This document shows positions 18,079-27,646 of a stretch of 64,000 nucleotides of DNA, piece by piece (position 1 is the stretch's first letter; each line of letters starts with the position of its first letter). Under the pieces are notes generated by a model. That model was not told the origin of the DNA. It saw only the letters and a list, made by a program, of their open reading frames with translations, and ran no database searches. The translations under genes were made by a program, and so were the position numbers. The stretch is from Paraburkholderia nodosa. Its GTDB lineage: Bacteria > Pseudomonadota > Gammaproteobacteria > Burkholderiales > Burkholderiaceae. Where the stretch lies: assembly GCF_001718195.1 (NCBI RefSeq), contig NZ_MCNV01000004.1, positions 62,001 to 126,000 on the forward strand, written 5' to 3'.

Positions 18079-19293
18079 TTAGTCCGAGCCGGGTTGCAGG
18101 CGGCTGGCCTGTCGTTTTTCGATCGATGACTTGAGAAGCGCCGCACAGCGATAGATTCCGTGGGCGAATTTGCCGTAAGGCAGCGTGGCGAAGAGTGCCA
18201 TCACGACGCCGAGGTGGAGGGCCAGGAGCCACGCCATCGCGGCGGTGTCGCGCCACGCGAGGAGCGCGAGACCCGAAACGCTGGTCAAGAGCAGCAGCGC
18301 GATGAATCCACGGTCCATCGGGCGCTGCTTCGGATCGCCCCGGCTCGGGTCGCGGCGCAGATTGAGCCAGAGCAGGCCCGCCGGCCCGACGAGCAAACCG
18401 GCACCACCCGCTGTGCCGAGCATCACGGGCAGACTCAGGACCGGGTAAGGCGCGTGCAGATTGAGCGCATAGTGATAGAAGGTGGCCACCGCCGTAGCCG
18501 CGAAGCACAGCATGAATCCATAGAAGGTCAAATGATGGAAACGCCGGCGTGCGAGCGTAAAGGCATCATTTGACTCGTTGCAGCCGTCGCCATGGCCTCC
18601 GTCGAGATACGTCAGGGTAAGCGTGTGCTTCGCGGCCTCGGCGATGGCCGGCGCGCTGGCCGGTCCCGCAGACACGTCACGCCAGAATCTCGACACGCCG
18701 ACGCCGAGCGCGAGGATCGCGAAGCCGAAGACCGAACCGAACATCGCCGCGAGCAGGTTATGCGGGAAAATCGCATAGAAATTGCCGCCCAGATTGCCGG
18801 CGAACAGCGAACCCCTGAACCCGATGCCAAGCATCAGAAAGAGGGCGAGTCCGATCGCGAGTGCAAGCGCGACGGTCAATCCGTTGCGCTTGTAGAGTGC
18901 GCCCATCGGTGCGGGCCACGCATACTCCGCATAGGTTTCGACACGGACTTCGGCCATCGCCTTCGGCACGTTCACGGCGAACTCATGTGGCGGCGCATAC
19001 TGGCATGCGTGATAGCAAGCGCCGCAGTTGTGGCACAGGTTGGCGAGATAATTGACGTCTGCCTTGGCGAATTCGAGGCGCCGTGTCATCGCGGGAAAGA
19101 CCGCGCAGAATCCTTCGCAGTAACGGCACGCGTTGCAGATCTGCATCTGCCGTGCGACTTCCGCTTCATTTTGCGTGAGCGGGAGCACGCGGATTGTCCG
19201 CGCCGCGGGCTCGCTCGTGGCCGTGTAGCCGGTGATGACGGAAGGCGAGGCGAGTTCCCGCGCCTCGCGGGCAAGCGCTTCAAGCTTTTGCAC
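18079..19293 (-). CDS. tcuB: Tricarballylate utilisation iron-sulfur/cytochrome membrane protein TcuB
   Basis: A 404-residue electron-transfer subunit. Two cysteine clusters near the N-terminus (CxxCxxCxxxC in Cys-Asn-Ala-Cys-Arg-Tyr-Cys, and [11 protein letters not shown]) should hold 4Fe-4S centres. About six transmembrane helices follow, with spaced histidines that could bind heme. TcuB is known to reoxidise the FADH2 of TcuA and pass electrons to the quinone pool. The start is GTG 19293, preceded by GGAG 6 nt upstream, and overlaps the tcuA stop by 14 bp, so translation is coupled. An ATG at 19344 lies inside tcuA and has no ribosome site. Confidence 0.87.
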   Translation of the reverse strand: MQKLEALAREARELASPSVITGYTATSEPAARTIRVLPLTQNEAEVARQMQICNACRYCEGFCAVFPAMTRRLEFAKADVNYLANLCHNCGACYHACQYAPPHEFAVNVPKAMAEVRVETYAEYAWPAPMGALYKRNGLTVALALAIGLALFLMLGIGFRGSLFAGNLGGNFYAIFPHNLLAAMFGSVFGFAILALGVGVSRFWRDVSAGPASAPAIAEAAKHTLTLTYLDGGHGDGCNESNDAFTLARRRFHHLTFYGFMLCFAATAVATFYHYALNLHAPYPVLSLPVMLGTAGGAGLLVGPAGLLWLNLRRDPSRGDPKQRPMDRGFIALLLLTSVSGLALLAWRDTAAMAWLLALHLGVVMALFATLPYGKFAHGIYRCAALLKSSIEKRQASRLQPGSD

Positions 19294-20689
19294 GTTGAAC
19301 TCCAGTGTAATGAGCAGCAGCCATCGCAGCCTGTGTGCCGGCAATGCGTCCGAACGCGGTGCCGATCGACATGCCGACGCCCGCGGTATAACCCTTGCCG
19401 AGCACGTTGCCGGCCATCATTTCTCCTGCAACGAAAAGGTTGTCGCTGGGGCGTCCGCCGAAATGCACCTGCGCATGGTCATTCACCTCGAGTCCCAGGT
19501 ACGTGAACGTGATGCCCGGCCGCAATGCATAGCCGAAGAAGGGAGGGGTATCAATGGGCCGCGCCCAGTGGGTTTTCGCTGGCGTGAGGCCTTCGGTGCG
19601 GCAGTCATCGAGTGCCGTGTGATCGAAGGTACCGTCGCGGCACGCGGCGTTGTAGGCGCGAATCGTCTCGACGAAGGCCGCTTCGGGCAAATGCAGTTGA
19701 TGCGCCAGTTCGTTCAGCGAAGCGGCTTTCGCGCCCGGGAACACCGGAGGCATGAACCGCCCGACGGCCTTCGCGTCGATGATCGAATAGCCGATCTGGC
19801 CCGGCTGCTGCGCGACGAGCCGTCCCCAGATCGCATAGCGCTTCGGCCAGAAGTCTTCGCCCTCGTCGTAAAAACGCTGCGCGTCGCGATTGACGACTAC
19901 GCCGAGCGACACGCAGTCGATACGCGTGCAGATGCCGCCATCATAGAGCGGCGCGCGGGCGTCGATGGCGACGCAGTGCGACTGCGACGGATCGCCAATC
20001 GCATCCGCCCCTGCTTCGATCATGTGCTTGAGCAGCAGGCCCTGATTGAAGCGCGTGCCGCGAATGAGAAAGTTGTCGGCGGGCCATTCGCCGCGCTCGT
20101 TTTGCCCCCACGCTTCTCGCAGCCACTCGCGATTCGATTCGAATCCGCCGGCCGCGAGCACGCAGGCGCGCGCCTCGAAACGTTGCACGCCGCTGCGCGC
20201 CGCGACGAAGCGGCCTGCGTCGAGTTCGATTGCGTCGACAGGCGTGTCGTAGCGGATCTGGACCCCGATCGCTTCGGCGCTGCGGTAGTAGGCGTTCACG
20301 AGCGCTTTGCCGCCGCCCATGAAGAACGCATTGGTCCGCGCGACGTGCAGGGCACCGGAAAGCGGCGGCTGAAAGCGCACGCCGTGCTTGCGCATCCACG
20401 GACGGCATGTCGACGATGCCCGGATCACGAGCCGCGCGAGCGCCTCATTCGTGATGCCGCCGGTCACCTTGAGCAAGTCTTGCCAATATTCCTCTTCCGG
20501 ATAAGCATCGACCAGCACGTCTTGCGGCGCATCGTGCATGCAGCGCAGATTGCGAGTGTGCTGGGAATTTCCGCCGCGCCATTCGCGCGGCGCCGATTCG
20601 AGAAGCAGGACGGAGGCGCCGGCTTCTCGCGCCATCAAAGCGGCACACAGCGCGGCATTGCCTCCGCCGATTACAAGAACGTCCACCAT
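19280..20689 (-). CDS. tcuA: FAD-dependent tricarballylate dehydrogenase TcuA
   Basis: A 469-residue flavoprotein of the fumarate reductase / ketosteroid dehydrogenase fold. It has an N-terminal FAD motif (Val-Ile-Gly-Gly-Gly-Asn-Ala-Ala-Leu) with Leu-Leu-Glu-Ser about 20 residues on, and a C-terminal FAD cl[14 protein letters not shown]. TcuA oxidises tricarballylate to cis-aconitate, which enters the TCA cycle. ATG 20689 follows a strong AAGGAG site. It is first in tcuABC and 73 bp downstream of tcuR on the same strand. Family identity rests on the complete neighbourhood of four tcu-type genes as well as on motifs. Confidence 0.88.
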   Translation of the reverse strand: MVDVLVIGGGNAALCAALMAREAGASVLLLESAPREWRGGNSQHTRNLRCMHDAPQDVLVDAYPEEEYWQDLLKVTGGITNEALARLVIRASSTCRPWMRKHGVRFQPPLSGALHVARTNAFFMGGGKALVNAYYRSAEAIGVQIRYDTPVDAIELDAGRFVAARSGVQRFEARACVLAAGGFESNREWLREAWGQNERGEWPADNFLIRGTRFNQGLLLKHMIEAGADAIGDPSQSHCVAIDARAPLYDGGICTRIDCVSLGVVVNRDAQRFYDEGEDFWPKRYAIWGRLVAQQPGQIGYSIIDAKAVGRFMPPVFPGAKAASLNELAHQLHLPEAAFVETIRAYNAACRDGTFDHTALDDCRTEGLTPAKTHWARPIDTPPFFGYALRPGITFTYLGLEVNDHAQVHFGGRPSDNLFVAGEMMAGNVLGKGYTAGVGMSIGTAFGRIAGTQAAMAAAHYTGVQRAKA

Positions 20690-20762
20690 CTGGGTTGTCT
20701 CCTTTGAGACAACTATAAGAAGCTCCGTCCGGCGCGGCCATCAGGGAGACGGCAAGGGGTCT

Positions 20763-21704
20763 TCAGGATTCGTGAAGAGCGGGTTGGCGCAGCGTTGCGC
20801 CGGGCCAGCGGCCTGCCAGGACGGTATCGCGCGCGACATCGGCGAGTACGACGCGCGCGGCAAGCCCCGCGGGAGAAAGTTCGTCGTCCGAGACGCTCGC
20901 AATCAGGTTCGGTCTTGTCGCGTATGCCTCGACGAGCGGCACGCTCGCCAGTGAAGCGTTTTCTGCGCGTGCGAGCGCCGCTCCGGGCTGAATCGTCGCG
21001 CCGAGCCCACCGCGCACGGCGTCCATGAGCATGGCGAGGCCGTCGACTTCGGCGGCGATGCGCGGGGTGTAGCCAGCGCGCTTGAATGCGGCGTCGAGCA
21101 GTGCGCGAAGGCCGTGTGTGCCGCTCGGCAGGATCAGCGGCAGGGGGCCCAGTTTCGCGATCGACGTGCGCGATCTTGCGGGCATGCCTTGCAGCGTCGA
21201 CGCGCCTATTACGAACAGCCGTTCATCGAGCAAGGGCATGACGCTCCAGCGCTGCGCGGGCTCTTCACGAAACAGAATCGCGAGATCGATTTGCCGGGCG
21301 CCGAGCATCGCGCCGAGATAACCGGAGAGGCTTTCGACCATGCGCAGCCGCACGTCGGGATACCGCTCGCGCATTGCCTGCATGAATGCGAGACCGAGCA
21401 CGCCTGTCGTGCTCGGCGCGAGGCCCACGCTGACATGGCCCGAGAGGCGAGCCTGGCGCGCGGCCAGTGCGGCATCGTCGACGTGGCGCAGCGCGAGTTG
21501 CGCCTGGCGCCAGAAGGCGAGTCCCGCGTCGGTGGGAACGACGCCGCTCGAAGTTCGCTGTAGCAGGCGCGTCGAGAGTTCGCTTTCCAGCCTGCTGATC
21601 TGCTGGCTGAGCGCCGACGTGACGATGCCTAGCTCGAGCGCGGCCTTGCCCATGCTGCCGTGTTCGACGACGCTGACAAAATATCGCAACTGCCGAAGTT
21701 CCAT
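20763..21704 (-). CDS. tcuR: LysR-family regulator TcuR
   Basis: A 313-residue LysR protein of the Nac/CbeR-like group. It starts Met-Glu-Leu-Arg-Gln-Leu-Arg-Tyr-Phe, with helix-turn-helix residues Gly-Ser-Met-Gly-Lys-Ala-Ala-Leu-Glu-Leu-Gly-Ile-Val-Thr-Ser-Ala-Leu-Ser closely resembling enterobacterial TcuR. ATG 21704 is chosen; the 37 upstream codons are not LysR-like. TcuR activates tcuABC when tricarballylate is present. Here it precedes tcuA on the same strand with only 73 bp between them, so the four genes may be one unit or tcuA may have its own promoter in that gap. No clear T-N11-A box could be assigned. Confidence 0.85.
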   Translation of the reverse strand: MELRQLRYFVSVVEHGSMGKAALELGIVTSALSQQISRLESELSTRLLQRTSSGVVPTDAGLAFWRQAQLALRHVDDAALAARQARLSGHVSVGLAPSTTGVLGLAFMQAMRERYPDVRLRMVESLSGYLGAMLGARQIDLAILFREEPAQRWSVMPLLDERLFVIGASTLQGMPARSRTSIAKLGPLPLILPSGTHGLRALLDAAFKRAGYTPRIAAEVDGLAMLMDAVRGGLGATIQPGAALARAENASLASVPLVEAYATRPNLIASVSDDELSPAGLAARVVLADVARDTVLAGRWPGATLRQPALHES

Positions 21705-21995
21705 CGAAAGTCTCAGAGTATGCGGTCCCGGAGAACCGGTTCGCGCGCATCCAGTTAGTTTCCGCTGCTCGATGCCCATAAGCGCGGCTAACGTAACAGG
21801 TTCGCCACTTGCCATTTCATCATGAATCGGGCCCGGCGTCGCGATCGAGTGGGGTTGCCGGCTGATCGAGGCAGAGATCGGGCACGCCGGGAGGGAGCCT
21901 CGTTGATGATCAGACGCGCGCTCGCTTATCGTCGGATTTCATGCAGGAATGCGAATAGAGTCGCGTGCGGAAAGCGTATTATTTCGGCTGTCTGC
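21705..21995. other. Gap without a recognisable gene
   Basis: 291 bp upstream of tcuR. It should hold the tcuR promoter. I see no convincing coding frame; the plus-strand open frames here are Arg-rich shadow sequence. Confidence 0.4.
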
Positions 21996-22256
21996 TCACG
22001 GTGAATCGTCTGCCATCAGATGGCGGATTACGAGCGCGGGGTCGGCAATCTCCAGAATCAGCCGGCGAAGGATGCGCCTGCGCATATGCTCTTCGTCCAG
22101 GATCCAGGGTTTTCCCTTCTCGCTCAGATAGCGCGCGAGGGCGTCGCGATGGTCCTCGCCGTCAGGCAGATTGAGCCGCACGGCGAGTAGCCCCGCCACG
22201 ACATCATCGATCTCGACGTCGAGCGGTCTTGAGTCAATATGAAGTTCGAGTTTCAT
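21996..22256 (-). CDS. Uncharacterised 86-residue protein downstream of groEL
   Basis: An acidic-start, helical 86-residue protein (Met-Lys-Leu-Glu-Leu-His-Ile-Asp-Ser). Its two halves suggest a beta-strand pair (Arg-Pro-Leu-Asp-Val-Glu-Ile-Asp-Asp) and a C-terminal helix rich in Arg/Leu. I do not recognise the family. It begins 111 bp after the groEL stop on the same strand, beyond a possible weak terminator, so it may be the last gene of the heat-shock operon. There is no signal peptide or metal motif. The ribosome site is poor. Confidence 0.5.
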   Translation of the reverse strand: MKLELHIDSRPLDVEIDDVVAGLLAVRLNLPDGEDHRDALARYLSEKGKPWILDEEHMRRRILRRLILEIADPALVIRHLMADDSP

Positions 22257-22270
22257 GGCGGTTATGGTGC

Positions 22271-22294
22271 AAAAAAAGCGGCACCGCTCCCGCG
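22271..22294 (-). terminator. Possible weak terminator after groEL
   Basis: On the minus strand a short GC hairpin (AGCG-GTGC-CGCT, with an alternative longer-loop GCGG/CCGC pairing) runs straight into seven T. The stem is only 4-5 bp, so it could allow read-through into the 86-residue gene. Confidence 0.4.
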
Positions 22295-22367
22295 AAGACA
22301 GGAAGAACGATGCCGAAGAAATGCACCGGCCGGGCTTGATGACCGGTGCAGAGCGGAACCGATGCGG

Positions 22368-24065
<1,698 letters not shown>

Positions 24066-24383
24066 TCAGGCGGCCTTGCGGGCGGCGCTGCCGTCGGCCT
24101 CGAGGACGCCCATGACGTCCTCCTCGCGCATGACGAGCAGTTCCTCGCCATCGACCTTGACGGTCTGGCCTGCGTACTTTCCAAAGAGAACCTGGTCACC
24201 GACCTTCAGCTGGAGCGCGCGCAGCGTTCCATCCTGCAGCAGCCGACCGCTGCCGACGGCGACGACTTCGCCCTGTTCTGGTTTTTCTGCCGCTGAATCG
24301 GGAATCACGATGCCCGAGGCCGTCGTCCGCTGCGTTTCGATTCGCTTGACGATAACCCGGTCGTAGAGGGGACGAATCTGCAT
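24066..24383 (-). CDS. groES: Co-chaperonin GroES, accessory copy
   Basis: A 105-residue Cpn10. It has [12 protein letters not shown] at the start, the mobile-loop region Thr-Thr-Ala-Ser-Gly-Ile-Val-Ile, and Val-Leu-Phe-Gly-Lys-Tyr-Ala-Gly. It carries about eight extra C-terminal residues (Asp-Gly-Ser-Ala-Ala-Arg-Lys-Ala-Ala) compared with the usual 96-97. AGGAG lies directly against an ATG at 24389 but 6 nt before ATG 24383, so the latter is the likely start. It precedes groEL by 75 bp in one operon. No CIRCE element was found upstream; a sigma-32-like promoter was. Confidence 0.92.
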   Translation of the reverse strand: MQIRPLYDRVIVKRIETQRTTASGIVIPDSAAEKPEQGEVVAVGSGRLLQDGTLRALQLKVGDQVLFGKYAGQTVKVDGEELLVMREEDVMGVLEADGSAARKAA

Positions 24384-24489
24384 TTCCATCTCCTGAGCGA
24401 TTAAAGGATCACCAATAAGGGAATCCGGCTGCGTGAACGAGGCGCGTGGGAGGCCTCCGTGCAGCCGTGCCAGTGTCTGGCGGAAAGCG

Positions 24490-24518
24490 AAATAGAGGCG
24501 CCGCATTCGAGGTTCAAG
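24490..24518 (-). promoter_or_regulatory. Heat-shock-type promoter of groES-groEL
   Basis: On the minus strand CTTGAA (24518-24513) is followed after 14 bp by CCTCTATTT (24498-24490). This resembles sigma-32 spacing and -35 sequence and shares CTTGAA...CTATTT with the two Hsp20 promoters nearby. The groES leader would be about 100 nt. Confidence 0.5.
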
Positions 24519-24551
24519 AGGGAGCGCGAATCGCAAATGTAACTAAATATT

Positions 24552-25196
24552 TCAACGCGGCAAGAGGATACGGCCGACGGTCCCAAGGCGGTAGACCGTA
24601 CGTCCGAGCGCGCGCTTGTGCGCGCTGCGCGGCTGCGGGTGCACGGGGCAGGGCGGCTGCCGGCCGCCGTCCGCATCCAGGGTGTCGTCGGCTTCATCAA
24701 GCGCCCGCCACACGCCACTCTTCACCGGTCGGAAGAGCCAGCGCACGTAGCCGCGTCGCGCGGCCAGTCGCATCAGGCCATCGCGATCACTCGCGCCGTC
24801 AATGAGTGCCCCGTCGGGCGGGATGTCGCTTCCGTAGTCGCCAAACGCCTGGCGACAGGCGAGCGCTTCGGCACCGCCGGCGCCGATCGTATTGCACCCG
24901 CGCCGCACTATGCGCTCGACCTCCCACGCACCGAACTGCCAGGCCGCGTCGAGCAGCATGGCGTCGACAGCTTCCACGCTCTGCCAGGGCGCATCAATCT
25001 GGATGGCGGTGCCGGGGACTGACCGCGCCGGTATCTCCACACCGGGCAGCACGAGCGGCGTCGCGCGCCGGAAACCGTGCCAGTGAAGTATCGCGACGAG
25101 CGGCGTATTGACCTGCGCAGCGGCGCTGACGGTGACCGCGAAGAGCGGCAGGCGCACGCTTTCGGCCTGTTCCCGAAGTCTGTCGAAAAGGTCCAT
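24552..25196 (-). CDS. Uncharacterised protein in the heat-shock island
   Basis: A 214-residue protein beginning Met-Asp-Leu-Phe-Asp-Arg-Leu-Arg-Glu-Gln. The start at 25196 has a GGGAGG ribosome site; an ATG eight codons upstream lacks one. It is Trp-rich, with one region of alternating hydrophobics and a basic, Arg-rich C-terminal tail of about 35 residues. I do not recognise a domain. It runs towards groES, 168 bp away, and is divergent from the first Hsp20 gene across a duplicated promoter region. A decayed copy of its first few codons seems to persist near 26150. A stress role is inferred from location only. Confidence 0.6.
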   Translation of the reverse strand: MDLFDRLREQAESVRLPLFAVTVSAAAQVNTPLVAILHWHGFRRATPLVLPGVEIPARSVPGTAIQIDAPWQSVEAVDAMLLDAAWQFGAWEVERIVRRGCNTIGAGGAEALACRQAFGDYGSDIPPDGALIDGASDRDGLMRLAARRGYVRWLFRPVKSGVWRALDEADDTLDADGGRQPPCPVHPQPRSAHKRALGRTVYRLGTVGRILLPR

Positions 25197-25290
25197 GAAG
25201 CCTCCCGTGGCTTGTTGCAAGGGCCACTTGAAATTTCCGTTCCATGGGCTATTTTATGCATCGTTCCGGCAGCCGCGCCAAGCGTTGCTG
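25191..25290. repeat. Duplicated heat-shock promoter segment, copy A
   Basis: About 100 bp that align, with roughly three quarters identity by eye, to 26146-26246. The centre (25227-25263) matches at 33 of 37 positions. It spans the first bases of the 214-residue gene and the whole promoter of the first Hsp20 gene. Confidence 0.75.
25227..25255 (+). promoter_or_regulatory. Promoter of the first Hsp20 gene
   Basis: CTTGAAA (25227-25233), a 16-bp spacer, then TATTTT (25250-25255). It reads equally as a sigma-70 promoter or a sigma-32-like site (CTTGAA...CTATTT). An identical layout stands before the second Hsp20 gene. The leader to the start at 25377 would be about 115 nt. Confidence 0.55.
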
Positions 25291-25376
25291 TCATGCAGCC
25301 AGACTCCCGTGCGGGATCACTGGCGCTTGCGGCTACACAGTCCGGTTGCCCTTCCAGAACATTGGGGGAGGATACG

Positions 25377-25940
25377 ATGAGCCCTGATCCGAGAAGGTGG
25401 AATCCCTTCAAGTTCCTTCGAGCAGCGTCCCGCAAGTCCGATGCGCAAGGCCGGGAAAGCACGTCGGCGAGCGAAAACGAACGTGCCTCGATGCCCGACA
25501 TCGCGCGGCTGTTTTCACGCGAACCATGGCGCGCAATGGAGGAATTTTTTCTTGACCCGTTCGCGGGCCGTGGTGCGCTCGACCGGTGGTTTGGCGACTT
25601 CAGTTCGTCGCGTTTCCAGCCGCGTATCGACGTTGTCGACGAAGGACCGGTGCTGCGTGTGACTGCCGAGCTGCCCGGAATGGAGCGCGAAGACGTGAAA
25701 GTGAGCGTCGAGGACGGCGCGATCGTGCTCCGAGGTGAGAAGAAGCAGGACGTACACAGTGAGGAGAACGGCTGCTACCGGCTGGAGCGTGCCCACGGAC
25801 GCTTCGTGCGCACGATTCCGATGCCCGAATATGCCGATCCCGGCCGCGCTCTGGCGAAGTTCGACAATGGCCTTCTCACGTTGACGATTCCGAAAATGGA
25901 ACCAGCGCCGTCCGCGCACCGGACGATCGATATCGGTTAG
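25377..25940 (+). CDS. Small heat-shock protein (Hsp20/alpha-crystallin)
   Basis: A 187-residue ATP-independent holdase. A charged N-terminal arm of about 65 residues precedes the alpha-crystallin domain (about 75-180). The domain contains Pro-Arg-Ile-Asp-Val-Val-Asp-Glu, Ala-Glu-Leu-Pro-Gly-Met-Glu-Arg-Glu-Asp-Val and the Asn-Gly-Leu-Leu-Thr-Leu-Thr-Ile-Pro-Lys strand. GGAGG 7 nt before ATG 25377 fixes the start. It is the longest of three Hsp20 genes here and is separated from the other two by a tRNA and the second promoter copy. It probably binds unfolding proteins in the cytoplasm and hands them to other chaperones. Confidence 0.9.
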   Translation: MSPDPRRWNPFKFLRAASRKSDAQGRESTSASENERASMPDIARLFSREPWRAMEEFFLDPFAGRGALDRWFGDFSSSRFQPRIDVVDEGPVLRVTAELPGMEREDVKVSVEDGAIVLRGEKKQDVHSEENGCYRLERAHGRFVRTIPMPEYADPGRALAKFDNGLLTLTIPKMEPAPSAHRTIDIG

Positions 25941-25985
25941 GGCAAGCACACGAAAGCGCTGTGACGGCGACGGTAGAAGTCGACC

Positions 25986-26058
25986 GGGTCGTTAGCTCAG
26001 CTGGTAGAGCAGCGGACTTTTAATCCGTTGGTCACTGGTTCGAATCCAGTACGGCCCA
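25986..26058 (+). tRNA. tRNA-Lys (UUU anticodon)
   Basis: A complete 73-nt cloverleaf. The acceptor pairs GGGTCGT with ACGGCCC (one T-G wobble), the D arm is normal, the anticodon loop is CTTTTAA (anticodon TTT), and the T arm is ACTGG-TTCGAAT-CCAGT. The discriminator is A, but the next bases are CAT, so the CCA end is not encoded. It lies between two Hsp20 genes in a region that has been duplicated. Confidence 0.93.
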
Positions 26059-26145
26059 CATCCAACCGGGGCTTGTGCGTCGCAGCGGCCACCGGCTGCA
26101 GCGGCGTGCGCAAACTCGCGCCGGTCCCTGAAGCCTCTCGCTATC

Positions 26146-26246
26146 GTCCATGAGACTTCGCTCGTGACATGCTGCGGGGCCTCTTGAAATTTTCGTTCCA
26201 TGCGCTATTTTGTTCATCGCTCAGGCAGTCGCGACAAGCGCTGCGT
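26146..26246. repeat. Duplicated heat-shock promoter segment, copy B
   Basis: The second copy of the segment at 25191-25290. On the minus strand it retains an ATG-GAC start like the 214-residue gene, but no long frame follows it, so the left part looks like a decayed remnant while the promoter part is well kept. Confidence 0.7.
26183..26211 (+). promoter_or_regulatory. Promoter of the second and third Hsp20 genes
   Basis: CTTGAAA (26183-26189), a 16-bp spacer and TATTTT (26206-26211), matching copy A in both boxes and spacing. The leader is about 130 nt. Confidence 0.55.
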
Positions 26247-26347
26247 GTTTCGATTTGTTTGTCGGCGGGGTTTCCCACGGACAGGCGGACTGGAGCGCGT
26301 GGTTCCATTCGTCCTCCGTGTCGGCCCCGGTTTTCCAGGAGCCAGTC

Positions 26348-26788
26348 ATGAGCGATCCCTTCTTCAGCACCGATCTGCTGGGCGAATTCGACCGCCTGCA
26401 ACGGCAGATGGCCAGCCTCTTTCCAGCCTTTCCCGCAAGCCTGCGCGCCACGCGCAGCGAGATGTTTCCACTACTCAACATCGGCAGCACCGACGACAGT
26501 GTCGAGATCGTAGCGTTTGCGCCGGGGCTCGATCCGGCGGCGATCGACGTCTCGATTGACAAAGGACTGCTGACGATCAGTGGCGAACGCAGGGCGCCCG
26601 AGCGGCAAGCGGGGGACGATACGCGCGTGTATGCCAGCGAACGCTTCATGGGCGCATTCCGGCGCGTGATCGAGCTGCCCCGGCACGCGGATCCCGGGAA
26701 CGTCAATGCGCGCTATGCAAATGGTTGCCTGACCATCAGCATCGGACGTTCCGAGGCGTCGAAGCCGCGCGCGGTCACCGTGCAGTGA
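26348..26788 (+). CDS. Small heat-shock protein (Hsp20), second copy
   Basis: A 146-residue Hsp20 starting Met-Ser-Asp-Pro-Phe-Phe-Ser. AGGAG lies 8 nt upstream, so the in-frame TTG at 26210 is rejected. The alpha-crystallin domain runs from about residue 40, with Leu-Asn-Ile-Gly-Ser-Thr-Asp-Asp, Ala-Pro-Gly-Leu-Asp-Pro-Ala-Ala-Ile-Asp-Val and the closing Asn-Gly-Cys-Leu-Thr-Ile-Ser-Ile-Gly. It lacks a clear C-terminal I-x-I anchor (the end is Arg-Ala-Val-Thr-Val-Gln). It is 31 bp before the third copy, with which it probably forms an operon and perhaps mixed oligomers. Confidence 0.88.
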   Translation: MSDPFFSTDLLGEFDRLQRQMASLFPAFPASLRATRSEMFPLLNIGSTDDSVEIVAFAPGLDPAAIDVSIDKGLLTISGERRAPERQAGDDTRVYASERFMGAFRRVIELPRHADPGNVNARYANGCLTISIGRSEASKPRAVTVQ

Positions 26789-26819
26789 GCACGGTGAACC
26801 ATAGATCACGGAGGACACC

Positions 26820-27233
26820 ATGAACGACAGCACTGAACTGACCACCGGTGCGGCGCGCAACGACATCGCCGACCATGAGCGCGGCGGACCCGCGAAGCAG
26901 TCCACACGCCTCACGCCCGCCGTCGACGTGTTGGAGGACAGCAGGGGCATCACGCTATATGCGGACCTGCCGGGGGTACCGCGCGAGAAGCTCGATGTGC
27001 GGGTACAGGACGGCAATCTGACGATCGAGGCCGAGTCGGTGATTCCGACACCATCCGGGCTGAGGCTGCAGCATGGCGAAGTTCGCCACCCGCATTTCCG
27101 CCGCGCCTTCGCGCTCAGCCCGGACTTCGACGTTTCGCGCATCGACGCGCAACTGCGCGATGGCGTGCTCATGCTGACGATTCCTCGCCGTGAGGAAGCG
27201 AAACCCCGTCGTATCGAGGTGAGCGTTGGCTAG
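26820..27233 (+). CDS. Small heat-shock protein (Hsp20), third copy
   Basis: A 137-residue Hsp20 with a GGAGG ribosome site before ATG 26820. After a short polar arm the crystallin domain begins at Thr-Pro-Ala-Val-Asp-Val-Leu-Glu-Asp. It contains Ala-Asp-Leu-Pro-Gly-Val-Pro-Arg-Glu-Lys-Leu and Leu-Met-Leu-Thr-Ile-Pro-Arg-Arg, and ends in Arg-Ile-Glu-Val, a likely I-x-V oligomer anchor that its partner lacks. The spacing suggests co-translation with the second copy. Paired Hsp20 genes of this kind often encode co-assembling holdases; that is inferred here. Confidence 0.9.
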   Translation: MNDSTELTTGAARNDIADHERGGPAKQSTRLTPAVDVLEDSRGITLYADLPGVPREKLDVRVQDGNLTIEAESVIPTPSGLRLQHGEVRHPHFRRAFALSPDFDVSRIDAQLRDGVLMLTIPRREEAKPRRIEVSVG

Positions 27234-27316
27234 GTACATTGCACAGGAATGTTTCCGGTCGTGCGGCGCGGGCCGCCGGGTCCGCGCCGTTTCGGCACAC
27301 GCGACCTCAGACAACC

Positions 27317-27610
27317 ATGGACGACACACGCAATCAGAACTGGAAAGGCTTCGCGATCGAAACCAGCGCTATTGCCGTGCGGCACTGCGTACTTCCGCAG
27401 GGATCAGGCAGGTACATGGCCATTGTGCGTATCCGGCGCGGCGAGCAGACGGTCGAGGACTGGCACCTGCCGTGCGTCGCACAGCGCTGGGCGAGTGCGG
27501 AAGACGCACATCGGGAGACCGTCGAGTACGCCATCCGCGCGATCGATGCGGGACGCTTCGCCGGCACGGAAAGCTTCGCAGAGACGAGGCGACCGGAATC
27601 ATCAGGGTGA
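27317..27610 (+). CDS. Uncharacterised 97-residue protein
   Basis: A small soluble protein starting Met-Asp-Asp-Thr-Arg-Asn-Gln-Asn-Trp-Lys-Gly, with a central strand-rich part (Tyr-Met-Ala-Ile-Val-Arg-Ile-Arg-Arg) and a helix with Glu-Ala/Thr-rich residues. I recall similar short proteins in Burkholderia but know no function. The start at 27317 omits 26 basic upstream codons that look non-coding. It follows the third Hsp20 gene by 83 bp and is probably the end of that operon. The ribosome site is weak. Confidence 0.55.
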   Translation: MDDTRNQNWKGFAIETSAIAVRHCVLPQGSGRYMAIVRIRRGEQTVEDWHLPCVAQRWASAEDAHRETVEYAIRAIDAGRFAGTESFAETRRPESSG

Positions 27611-27646
27611 GGCGACGGAGGCTGAATGAGGCATACATCGTGCTGT

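Noticed and set aside
18011-18508. N-terminal extension of tcuC to 604 residues
   Set aside because: The extra codons are antisense to tcuB and Arg/Pro-rich. The ATG at 18010 has a good ribosome site and a family-like N-terminus.
24390-24560. CIRCE element (TTAGCACTC inverted repeat) upstream of groES
   Set aside because: I looked for it on both strands and found none. A CTTGAA-type heat-shock promoter is present instead.
25986-26058. tRNA-Lys as the attachment site of a genomic island
   Set aside because: No integrase or direct repeat of the tRNA 3' end was found in the window.
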